Source: Watersipora subatra (Eukaryota; Bryozoa; Gymnolaemata; Cheilostomatida; Watersiporidae). Taken from it: a stretch of DNA of 64,000 nucleotides. Below the pieces are notes generated by a model. That model made no database searches and had not been told where the DNA came from. It saw only the letters and a program-made list of their open reading frames with translations. Shown here in pieces: positions 33,525 through 44,228 of the stretch. The stretch covers positions 23,654,182-23,718,181 of the forward strand of contig NC_088711.1 in the NCBI RefSeq assembly GCF_963576615.1, in the 5' to 3' direction. A program made the position numbers and the translations under genes. Numbering within the stretch: the stretch's first letter is position 1; each line of letters starts with the position of its first letter.

Positions 33525-34406
33525 CAGTAGACGCTCCTATAAAGATACCTCCTATAACATAAATTCCAGATAACGTAAAGAGTTTATGTGAAGTTTTTGC
33601 TTCGTACTATGTAAAAAATTTCCAAATAGCGTAAAGTACATGTATAAAGTCAGGTGACTTTTAAAATTCGATTTGAAATTTACTTTATCTTACCATGATT
33701 GCCGCACTTGTGGGAGAAAAAACAACGTGCGTATAGCGTTATATCTATTAAATACAACATTCTAGTTTATTGTCATAGATCGTCAGATATTGACAAAACA
33801 GATAATAGGTAGCTGCGCAATCCTTCATAAATAGTACCTAAAGGGCAAAGGATTGGTGCAAGTGTTACAGCCTCATCTACCAATATGATTGTCACAAGTT
33901 GGAGTATCGTCAAAAGTGATCTTTTATGCTAACCTTGACCCATGTGTACGAATAGATGACAAACAGGTAGTGCACCTTTTTACAGTAAAAATATTTTGTC
34001 GTTTTGCTTTGATGCAGATCTCTAAAATATTTGTTATTAGCTTTACTTTGCAGAATAGACTTTGCTATTTAGAAAAAAAAAGCAAGTCTTTGTGAATGGA
34101 TGTCGAAAATGTTCTCTATCTAATTATTTTAAAAATTACCATAATCCTGATGTATAAGACCAGAGAGATTGATGACAAAAGGAGAAAAGTTGTCAACGCA
34201 AACTAATAGCACTGCAGCTGTGGTATAGCTCACAAATTGAACGAGTTACATCAAGTGTTTTTCTTTTTCTATAGCCAAGGGTGAGTTTGGAAAGATCTTA
34301 GAATGAATTAGGCAATTTACATGTATTTTACTGTTTTAATAACATAAAATCTCAATAATGTGAATGTTCCTGGAATGGATTATTTACATGGTAGGCGCAC
34401 CTACTG
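33525..34406. mobile_element. TA-flanked MITE (Tc1/mariner/pogo-like)
   Basis: Inverted ends CAGTAGACGCTCCTATAA and TAGGCGCACCTACTG, flanked by TA on both sides, 882 bp. TA target and CAGTAG ends are common in Tigger/pogo-derived MITEs. The inner frame at 33889-34095 is not recognised. Confidence 0.65.
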
Positions 34407-34408
34407 TA

Positions 34409-34840
34409 CTGATATTTACCATAATTGAAGTTACTTTTTTATTCTACAAGTTCAACCAGTAATATACACGACTTAAAAAATTCTAAACAATAATATTAAT
34501 GACAAAAGGTTAAAATAGCTAATAAGAGTTACATCCATACTCGAACGGTCGTCCATGTTTGTTTTCTCAGTCTCATACTGCTGTGAGACTCGACAGTCAA
34601 ACGAGAGTCGTGACAGTTCATAGGTAGAGAGTTTTGGCTGGCGGTGGAGAAAAAGAAACTTCACATGTAGAAGAGAGGGGGAGAGAGCTCTGCCTGCTGA
34701 CTCCTCAGCAGGGAAAGGGGAGAGCGCCTACGCAGGCCCTCGATGAAGAGCGAGCTCTGCAGGCCTTTGGGAAAGAGAGAGGCTGAGTCACAACAGCTGT
34801 GCTCTTTTATAGTTGCCTAGCATGTGGGAAAGCCAGCTTG
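34409..34840 (-). mobile_element. LTR-like fragment, inverted relative to 5440-5790
   Basis: The minus strand shows ctataaaagagcacag at about 34810, the gactcagcctctctctttcc leader, then aataaaaaag near 34440 and aaatatcagta at its end. Same order as the plus-strand copy at 5440-5790. It abuts the TA-flanked MITE. Confidence 0.45.
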
Positions 34841-35339
34841 TGGAGAGTAGGTTGAGTATTAAGGTTCAATGCTTTATGTCCGCTGTGCAAAGATATTCTG
34901 TCCGGGTAATTCTTTAGCCGGTGTACACGATGTAGACATGTAGGGTGGAGCTCGTAACTTACTCCTGGTGTCTGACAGAGAATGGCAGATCGGTATATGC
35001 GCAATCATCTGATTCGTCTCTAATGTTTCTTTGGTGGTCCTTTAGCAGGGTGGTTGACTCAATTTCTATGATTGATTCCTCTCATTTTTAAGTTTCTAGA
35101 TTGCTTTTTGACGTTATCTAATTATGGGATCTTTTGATGTTTTGGGAATCTTGCTGCTTGTACTTACAGTATGCTTATTTTGTGGTCTGACCTCACTTTC
35201 TGTTTGTATCTTGTATTGGTGATATTTCCATACAACAAGCTGTCTAGTATTGCAAGTTTATCCTCAGTTGAAGAATTTTTATTTCTAAATAGTTTTTTTG
35301 GTATTGTTTCAAAAGTTAGACTTGGCTTGTCACATGTAC

Positions 35340-36008
35340 CGTAAGTCCTTATGCTCAAGCCGCGCGGCCTGTCGTTGGGCGCACCTTCTGGTTCAAGGTC
35401 ATAAGCCGCGGCTAAAGCCAAGTTTTTAAAACTTACTTGGGGCTCCGGGCGACTTCTCGATAAATGCGGTCTCTGCAGCTCAGTTCCGCGCTATAACCAT
35501 AGAATCGCAGTCATGATACACTTTTATGTACGAGGTTTTGGTGACCTACTCGTTTATTTTTAAGGTCATGTTTATGGAATACTTTAGAATAAAGAGGAAT
35601 TTATCGCTCATGTTTAACTCACCACAGTCATAGGTAATTAACACCTTTTCATTCTTGACCGGCATCTTTCCGTAAACGTGAAGCCCTCTAACAGTGCAAT
35701 AAAAATCTAGCTGAGACATGGCAAATAAGTTATTGATGCAAGGGTTTAGGAATTTTAATTTGAACTTGGAAGTAAAAGAAAATTTTTTTCACGTGTACTG
35801 ATGTAGCCTGGTTTCTTATTCAAGAGGATGGGGGTATAGCAAAACCCGTCTTAACACTCTCGCTCCCGAAGGGGGGCAAGGATGACAAAACCTCAGTCAA
35901 TAGCCGTGGTCTGTGGGCATACGCGGCTTGTAGGAGAATTATTTTTTCTCTCGTGAGACATCTGTTTTTTGAGCACAAGCCGCGCGGCTTGAGCATGAGG
36001 ACTTACGG
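35340..36008. mobile_element. GC-rich-ended TIR element
   Basis: Ends CCGTAAGTCCTTATGCTCAA and the near-perfect inverse (about 32 bp, including ccgcgcggc). It splits sequence that is continuous in duplication copy A (tggcttgtca...tctgctag). Flanks allow a TA or GTAC duplication. Non-autonomous. Confidence 0.7.
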
Positions 36009-36092
36009 TACTTCTTTTAGTAAAATCGAACTCGATGTTTGAATTTGCTTACAAAAAAACTCTCAAATTATTATAAGCAAAAAATTACTATA

Positions 36093-37525
36093 TACCATAA
36101 AACCTGTATTTGGACGCCACCTTTATTTGAACGCCACTATGGGAGAAAGATAGAAAAATAAAATGCCATCTTTTACTTGAACGCCCCTTCTATACGAAGT
36201 CTCCTTCTATTTGACTGATACTATTTGACATTTCTAATTTCCACAAACCCATTGTAGCAAGTGATCAGCAGAAAGGTGTCCAGAAAACTGCACTAATAAT
36301 GACTCGATTACATCAATAACAATTAATTCGTTTGCTGTTTCTGTTCGCATCGAAGTCTATTTTCTAATTCCAAGTCTTTAGGTTTTTTTATTAGAAACTT
36401 TGAAAGCAATACCATAGAATTAGTTAGTAACTGTGTTGGGCTAATAGTAGTTTCTTTTTAACGCAGCCTGGACACTTCGAAGTACATGTATGTGGGGAAA
36501 AATTTTGTGCATACGCGATGGAAAAAGTGCTACTACGTATTTTGAAGCTAACATGTTGAGGCTATTTTGATTACATGCGGTTTCTCTTTATCCGCGCTAA
36601 AATTTTCAATTCAAAATGGCATCGAGTTGCAGGTTCTGCTCTGCTAAAAAATTGTTTAGACGCTAATATCGACTAGCTCAGCTGTGCAGAAGAGAAGTTG
36701 AGGTCAGAATACATTGTGGAAGTTATTGAACAGCCAGAGGAAGACGATATGGTTCCAAACAAACGCAGCAATCAGAACGGAACTGACCGAGCAAAGGATG
36801 CTAATATCTTTGTTTTAAAAATGTTAATATAATTTTGTCTTAAAATGTTAATTTTTGTTTTTGGATGTATTATAATTACGGTTTGTTTATGTCACTTGTT
36901 CTTGAATATATATATTTATAGCATTTGATAGACTGTTAATATTATATAACTTAGAATTTGCAGATTTATAGCGTATTATTTGATAGCATTATTCCGGTTA
37001 TATAAACTCGGCTTACAATGGATCAACGCTCGTAATTCCTGTTCTACTGCACATAAAATGTCATTTTTGGTTGCGAACTGTAATGAACATATTGATGAGT
37101 GCAATGAGCTTTTATGCAACCTTGTTAAATATAGTTATAAAATGAAACTATACCTTCAACTTTAAAATGAAATTAAAAAGCTTAAAATTGTTGAACCAAT
37201 TGCAATGAAAGCTATAAGATCATCATTGGTTAGTTGCAAGCAAGAAATATCAACTTGTAGAGACACGTATCAGCTTCCTCATGCAAATTTATTTAAAAAA
37301 AACTACAAGTTGGAGGTAAGTTACCCAATTTATTGCCTCCAAAAGGGTTGATGTCGTACTGTCCGAAGGAGAGTGCAAAATAATCTTAAATTTATCTTCT
37401 CAACGTCGAGACGAGGTGTTTGAAAAATACAATGTCACCCTTCATTTGAACATCACCCCTAATAAAGCGCCACTCTAAGAGTAGGTCAAAAAATAGAGTG
37501 TCATGGCGTTTAAATAAAGGTTTTA
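36093..37525. mobile_element. TIR element with TAAAACCTGTATTTGGACG termini
   Basis: The left terminus taaaacctgtatttggacgc is inverted at the right end as ggcgtttaaataaaggtttta. Both subterminal regions repeat the acgcca / gaacgcc theme. A fragment of the same family lies at 55186-55310. The interior at 36600-36830 has exon-like GC content but no open frame I recognise. Confidence 0.65.
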
Positions 37526-38490
37526 CATTACTTCTGTCAGCAAAATCGTATTCGATGTTGGATTCAGCTTATAAAGAAACTCTAAAGTTATAAGCAAAAA
37601 GTTGATTGGTTGTACATACTTCAATAACACAATGCAAAAATAAATATTGCATCCAGTGGAAGCTGATTTACAACACTGATGTAAAAGGATAAAAGGAAGT
37701 TTAACAGAGGAACACTTCATTTAGATCAAAGCAATTTTAAAGGCTGCAAGCAGGATTTAATTAGTTTGGAAATTATAATGTGTATTAAATTTAATTTGGA
37801 AACTAAGTGAAATAGTTAGGCATAGTTCATTTTGTCACAGATATTTATCTTTATGAATTGTAATTTTGTTCTTCTAATTATTAATTATACTTTTTATGCT
37901 CTGCTAAAGCCAACTGAGTACACTAGATCCAACACTACCAAAAATACAACCTGCTGAACCCAACAGGAAGGAGCTGAAACCATCATCGAAGTAAATTGTA
38001 CGCTATCCGAAATTAAACTTACTCAACCCATCAGAAGAAAGCTAAACTCTTCTTTATTGTAATATCAATGATGTATTGATAGTATATCACTCCTTTAAAA
38101 ATGCTCAAGCAATATAAACGTTTCTTCAATTAATGAAACAATTTGTTTAAGTTTGTGAGTCAAGTGTCTCCTAAGAAGGCTAAACACTAACTGGACTATC
38201 GTAGTGACTTTGTCAGTATATATATACATGAATATTAGTAATTTAGCTTGGCAACAATTGCTTGAATTGTCCAATCACAAAGGCTGCTGAATTACATAGA
38301 AGTTCTCAATGCATCGTAATGGAATAATTAATATATAAAAATCAGAAGTATACAACAAATTGAGACTATTAAAAACTTACATTAATGTTTAATGACAAAC
38401 AGCATTTAATGATAACTGTAAGCCATACTTACAATTAAATAAATAAAAAATAGCTATTTAACTTTTAGGAAAGATGAACATAGTGATCAC
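37526..38490. other. Duplicated segment B, non-coding
   Basis: Matches parts of 5060-7085, including the 90-100-bp tandem repeat (37890-38050), but without the 37-bp array and the 6144 exon. Confidence 0.55.
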
Positions 38491-38499
38491 CTTTTAGTG

Positions 38500-39075
38500 A
38501 TCATCCGCATCAGCGTTCACATATTATGCCAGCATTCCTATGCAGTTCTAGTGTAAAACCAACATTCTTTTGCAGTTGGGCCTCTACCTGTGTAACCCAC
38601 AGCTGCTCAAGGTCTCGCTCTAAACTCTCTCACTAACAGCAGTACTCTTTCTAGAACAGTCTGATAAGTCAGCTTCATTCAGGCTGGAGGCTGGGTTGAT
38701 CATGCTGGTCGGATAGCTTTGTACTTCATAGACAGAAGTCACGTTGTGACAAAGGTTATAACAGTTCTGTTGATTCTTCGCTGCGAGGTACTCTGAGGGG
38801 TAGTAACTGAGGAACAATATGTTGTAAGGTGTTCTCTACTTCCTCCCCATAGTCTCAGTAGTGTAGGAGATTGCGCCGACGTCTAGTTTCTTAAAAACCA
38901 TCTCATTCAGGGTCAAAGTACCAGTCTTGTCTGACAGATTTTACTGTCTTCCCAAGGTCTGTAGGAATGGAAGTGCTCATCACAATAATGCCTTTGATAT
39001 TCTTGTGCCTCATAATCTGGGCTGCTTTTCCTATGTCAAGGTTAACACGCCATCTGATAGCTATTAATAAAAAAA
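38500..39075 (-). pseudogene. ATP9-like P4-ATPase pseudogene, copy B
   Basis: Minus strand from 39075: the RVNLDIGKAAQIMRHKNIKG-type block, the DKTGT region with the catalytic Asp, MVFKK, then NCYNLCHNVTSVYE and SLNEADLSD, then LERDLEQLWVTQVEAQLQ and LELHRNAG. These are successive ATP9 segments (ending in the approach to the TGDK hinge), but they are fused without the intervening nucleotide-binding piece seen in copies A and C. Frames are broken between blocks, and the 3' portion ends in ICER-stop. Not a functional gene. Confidence 0.75.
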
Positions 39076-39114
39076 GACAAAGGTGAACTTACTCCGGTAT
39101 TGATACCTCCTTAA

Positions 39115-39993
39115 AGGTTGACTTGCAACAAAATTCACATTGCATTTATTTGGTATCAAAAGATTCACCATGTCTTACTCTGTTGTGTTGTAGGTGCAAA
39201 ATATGTGGAAATGCGATTACAAGCTCTTAAAAGCTCAAAAACGAAAAGCCGTCGTAGATTGGAATCTGTTTATTTATCTGACGTATTCATTACAGTATGG
39301 TTATTGTCTTGTCACGTGATGTTCTCACGTGAATTGAAAGGCCAATAAAAAGCTCAATATAAAACTTATCGTAGCACTAGTTTATGACAAACACTTCGGG
39401 TTTTACCGAAGATCCCATATCAAATATAGATGCCCGCTACTTTACAGTTTTGTTTCGGCTTGATCAAATCATCAAGTCATAATTTGATCATGTGACCCAA
39501 TACTGCGCAAATAGTTTTTGCAGCACTTTTCGATTATCACAGGTGACCAACAGGCTCGTCATGATTATCAGACAATGATATGTACTCCTTCGAGGTAAAG
39601 TTAAAAAATTAAGTAAATTTTTATGGTAAGTTATAAAATATCACAGCTAAAAGTGACAGCATTACAATGACGATAAAACTGATGTGTAAGAGCAATAGAC
39701 ATGGTTTTATTGAATGAGTGAAGTATATTTGTGAAAATATTTCGACGAATAAGGTTGCATGAAAGTGTAAACAGAAACCATCTCTCACGACTACATCACA
39801 TTTGAGCCGTTTTGGAAAGAGAATCCAAACTTCGGCGGTCTCTTGTGGCTGCAATTAACTGTTCGTTGTTTTAGCTTTTAAGAGCTTGTAATCACATTCC
39901 CACATATTTTGCACCTACAACACAACAGAGTAAGACATGGTGAATCTTTTAATATCAAATAACTGTAATGTGGATTTTGTTGCAAGTCAACCT
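39115..39993. mobile_element. TTAA-flanked MITE family 1, uninterrupted copy
   Basis: TTAA at 39111-39114 and 39994-39997. 879 bp with about 125-bp TIRs (AGGTTGACTTGCAACA...). Segment C shows the unoccupied site tacctcattaagacc near 63790; here an extra TTAA follows the right end. Best reference copy for the family. Confidence 0.9.
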
Positions 39994-39997
39994 TTAA

Positions 39998-40940
39998 TTA
40001 AGACCATTTACATGAATTCAAAGGATTACGTGGTCTATCCATCGCTAGGAATAGGGTTTTATGGGTTAATTTTTTAATCTGACAAGTTTTTATATAGAGC
40101 GCATCCATAGGAGTTAACGCATAGTACTAGCAAAATGCCGCTCGCGGAGTCAGGGCTTTAGTACTTGCTGCATGGTGAAACCTCTCTATCTCTTCTATTG
40201 TGCCAATCCTATGACATTCTTGTGCATGGTTCAGCAGTTTAAGATTGATTTGCATAGGTTTAATGCAATACAGATTGCTACACTTTGTTTTCAGGGCGTT
40301 TTCGCATAAATTTACGGAGGTTAGTCTGCAGTCTTTTACATGCAAAATAAAATTTTCAAACTCTGCGCTTCATTTCTGGCATTATTGTGTGAATTACATA
40401 ACATTCCTAGAGTGGCATCATTACCGAGATGGCTGACGGTGTGGGTTTAGTGAATAGACACATCTTGACTTAAGGCAGTTCTATGATCATGACAAGTGGG
40501 TGAGGTATTCAATTGGTCATGAATTCGTTACCGCCTGTGGGATAAAGATGCAGTAAATTGTTTCTATAGAGGCCTAGAACACAACAATCTTGAGTATGAG
40601 ATTCACCTGCACTATGGGGCCTACAGAGCCTTCGATACTGTATCAAACATAAAAGGTGTTCAAAGCAGCATGAGAATATATACATTATATAGGATACATG
40701 TTCACAGGCTATGCAACTCTAACTGCATGTCACAAGAAGATAATTTAGTGCCCAATCATTTTGTTTACCAAATCACTTAATCCTGTCAAGTGTAGCTTAA
40801 ACTAAGTTGTAGGAACTAAGGCCATCTACCATCATACTGATAGCTGCCAAGTCGAGTATGTACAAGTACTAGAACCTCTCAATACTAGCTGTGTGACTTG
40901 AGAGACGAGTCAGTGAAAACTGTGTGAGCTGTAATAGCTG
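39998..40940. other. Duplicated segment B, non-coding
   Basis: Collinear with about 8470-9900. The minus frame at 40127-40345 is open for 72 codons but in copy A its equivalent is interrupted, so I do not call it. Confidence 0.5.
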
Positions 40941-40949
40941 TTTAGAGTA

Positions 40950-42240
40950 TTCCCATGACCAAACACGAGCGGAGCGATTGTTTGAGAGATTTATGATAAA
41001 TGCATGTGCACACAACTCATGAAAATTATTCATCAACACCGTCACAAACCCTTGTACCGAAATCTCATCAACAAATGTAACCATTTTTCAATGAAGTCGT
41101 TTAAGTATAATAACGATACAAAACACATATAAACCTATTTAAATATGTTACCAAGTCTTTAAAAATTGTCGACAATATCTTAAAACTTACCCATCTGATT
41201 GGATTATACACAAATAGACAGGTTAATTTGACCTGAAAATGTTATTAAAACTGGCCAAGCCTTATTTTTATTAAAATTAAGATCGGCAAACAAAGCGCCG
41301 AGCAACAGAGAATAGAACCATTAAGTCGTGCGCATTTCACACACAAAAAACGTGTACATTTTACCAGTCTATAGCATTGTTCAATTGCCGATGGTTTCTG
41401 TAATTAACGTAGAAATACTGAAAAATAGTTGTTTCCTTTTTGCCAATTTCAAAGTAACTGACATTTTGGAAACTTATGAGTACTTTGGTATTCCAACTGA
41501 TGTCCAAAGCAGTGAAAGTAAAGGAAATGATGATGGTATTTTTTCTAACGATTCTTATGAGATTATTACAATATTTAATTATAAGAATAATTATTCGATT
41601 TTATAAGATTTAATTATAAGAATAATTATTCGATTTTATAAGATTTAATTATAAGAATAATTATTCGATTTTATAAGATTTAATTATAAGAATAATTATT
41701 CGATTTTATAAGATTTAATTATAAAAATAATTATTCGATTTTATAAGATTTAATTATAAGAATAAGCATTCGATTTTACAAGATCGAAGTATATAGTGAC
41801 CGGTGTTGGGCAATATGTTACTGTTATTATTTTTTCTAAATATTTTTGTTAAATAGATTTTCTAAAAATCTATATAAATATCACAACTTCTTGATATTGT
41901 TAGCTATGACATTTTGAAGTGTAAACAAAATTGTGCATTGGTTTTCTATTATTACTGTATTACTATATTAATAATGTTGGTATTCTAATAATATCAGCGC
42001 ATTTTACTTCTAATATTCCATTTCTCCTATTGCAGGGAGAGATATAACCATATAATCTTTTCCTTCCATTATTGCTGTTTTTTGTACATAATAACACCCA
42101 GTACATTACAGCTACCATTGCAGTTATCCTATTGTACTGCAGTGCCATTTGACTGCGAATATTGCATTTCTCAACTATCAGTACCCTTTCCTTTTTCCAA
42201 TATCACTTTGGTCGTGGGCTGTAAGACAGGGGAATTTATA
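40950..42240 (+). mobile_element. Helentron-like non-autonomous element (forward copy)
   Basis: The left end (TTCCCATGACCAAACAC) and an internal-right motif (TTTGGTCGTGGG near 42208) form a short inverted repeat, followed by about 20 bases (ctgtaagacaggggaattt). The inverted copy 53846-54965 has the same plan and ends in CTAAT. Asymmetric terminal inverted repeats and a central tandem array are features described for Helentron-associated elements. The family call is inference. Confidence 0.45.
41567..41790. repeat. 35-bp tandem array
   Basis: About six units of period 35 (core ataagaataattattcgatt) in the middle of the Helentron-like element. Isolated partial units recur near 42400-42460. 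Absent from the inverted copy. Confidence 0.9.
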
Positions 42241-42299
42241 GTTTCTACAATAGAATTTAGTTTAGTTCTTAGTGAAAATATTAGCTTTTTCTAATTGTT

Positions 42300-43752
42300 A
42301 AGTTTCACACAAAAAACTGTGTTCATTTCACCAGTCTATAGTATTGTCGAATTGCCGAAGGTTTCTAATATTTGTCTGTTTTTAATATCTTGCAAAAATA
42401 TTTAATTATAAGAATAATTATTTGATTTTATAAAATTATCACAAGAATAATTATTCGAATTTATTTGTCCAAAGGTTTCTGTAATAAACGTAGACCATTT
42501 GAGGCGTAAACCGATTTACAGGTACGAAATTGTGGTACACAGTCTATCAGCCTAGGTTTTTTCCCAATTACCGAATGTTTCATTAAATTATTTAAAACGT
42601 TAGCCAAAATTCTTCACATCTTATGTACAAGCTAGAGCCGAACTACAACGCCCCTTTATGACGAAAACATTTTTTTATTTTGCTTCAGTCTGCAGAAAAC
42701 TTCCAGACATGTGAACGATCATACTTGCTTTTTGCTAGATCGCTATCAAAACCATTATACATTCAACACAACCAACTTTCAAACTGTGTATATTACACAG
42801 CGGCTTGCCATTTTACTTCTAATATTGCATTTCAGAGATATAATAAAGATATTTCCTTATTGCTGTTGTTAAATTACATACATTACAGTAGGTTAGGCCT
42901 ACAGCTTTAATTATTATTTATTTTATTGTTGTAAAACATAGGTTTGAGATAGTAGTAGATTAGGAGGGAATTTTTTACAACCTTTTGTTTTGCATAATTT
43001 ACTTTTTGAATTTAATTTCAAAACAACTTGATAACTACCATGGACATACAACTTCCCAGAACACCACGTCGTGGCAGACGCAGTGGCCGTTTTTGTGTCT
43101 CTCAATTATTACAGCTCAATAGGAGGATAAATAGAAGGTCCTCACAGCAACCATCAACATCAAATGCTAATGTTCAACAACACGCTACTCTAATTAATAA
43201 CAACAACTCATCTGATTCAGAGAATTCTTTAGTAGATGCTGTAGACGATGTAAATGACATGGAATTGGCAGCCTCTTTGTTTCCAGATGATGATCATAAT
43301 TTTATGGACATCATTGACCATGAAAATATTGCACAAAACAATATTGCTCTTCCCAATGCTGCCCCCATTCACCACATTCCTCATTTTCAATCTTTAGATT
43401 GTCCTGATTTCCAAGAACTGCTTAACAACTTTCTAGGCAGACTTGACAACAACATATCACAGCTCGCGTGTACTGGATGTAATGAGAAACATTTCATTAC
43501 ATACAATGCTCAAATACAACTGTCATACGTGCCAACAAGTTCCCCGGTCAAATTCCTAGATTACTAGAATTTCCTTTTTGAAGTCGTGCTCCCACAAATT
43601 TATTTTATATCATCTCGGACAACTCTCATTTACACTATACTCTGTCAATTCCTGCTGACAACTACTTTTTCAACAACCGGCACTACCCTTTCTTTTTTCC
43701 ATTATCACTTATTCCATTATCAGGTCGGGGGCTGTATGACAGGGGAATTTCT
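42300..43752 (+). mobile_element. Second Helentron-like fragment with same 3' end
   Basis: Starts with a partial copy of the 41335-41400 sequence (42303-42370). It ends ggtcgggggctgtatgacag then gggaatttctag, the same 3' terminus as the other two copies and terminating in CTAG followed by T. Contains the 176-codon frame at 43040-43567. Confidence 0.4.
43040..43567 (+). CDS. Hypothetical protein, possibly N-terminus of a Helitron-type protein
   Basis: The ATG at 43040 opens 175 residues. It has a basic start (RTPRRGRRSGR), an Asn/Ser-rich middle, an acidic stretch (DAVDDVNDME), then LDCPDFQELLNNFL and a CTGCNEKHFI cysteine pair. A nearby F...L...C-X2-C arrangement occurs in N-terminal regions upstream of Helitron helicase domains, which makes a transposon origin plausible. 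No Rep or helicase motif follows before the stop. I do not recognise a definite family; a truncated element protein is the best guess. Confidence 0.35.
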   Translation: MDIQLPRTPRRGRRSGRFCVSQLLQLNRRINRRSSQQPSTSNANVQQHATLINNNNSSDSENSLVDAVDDVNDMELAASLFPDDDHNFMDIIDHENIAQNNIALPNAAPIHHIPHFQSLDCPDFQELLNNFLGRLDNNISQLACTGCNEKHFITYNAQIQLSYVPTSSPVKFLDY

Positions 43753-44228
43753 AGTACATTAGTATGGTAGTACATAGGCTGGGGTTGATCATGCACAAAA
43801 TTTGTGATGCAAATAGATTTCAACATAATGTAGCACGTTTATATGTTTAGTTTTGCACAACTCTTTTTAAAAATTACAACCTAAATAAGGTTATAACCAT
43901 CTAATTTGGTGCATTAAAACCTGTTTCACTGAATAGGCTTCCTTTGAGCAATGCAAAAGATGTTTGGTTTTTAGTAATCACAAGTCATAAAGTAGACTGA
44001 GCAAATTGATATTAATTAGGCATTTGTTATTTCTGGAATTGATTGATGCCACACTACTAACTAGTGCAGGCTAAAAAGGGACATATTACGACAGGTTGAC
44101 AGATAATGCTTTGCAGTTTGTAACCTATACCGAGCACATCCCTATTTCCTTATCAGGTCATTCTGTCCTGTCCTGCCATCAGTATTGAATGGGGAGACGA
44201 GAAACGACGTAAACAACGAGCTAAGAGA

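Noticed and set aside
40127-40345. 72-codon minus-strand ORF as an ATP9 exon
   Set aside because: Although it has a counterpart near 8600-8750, I could not align it to any ATP9 segment and the counterpart is interrupted.
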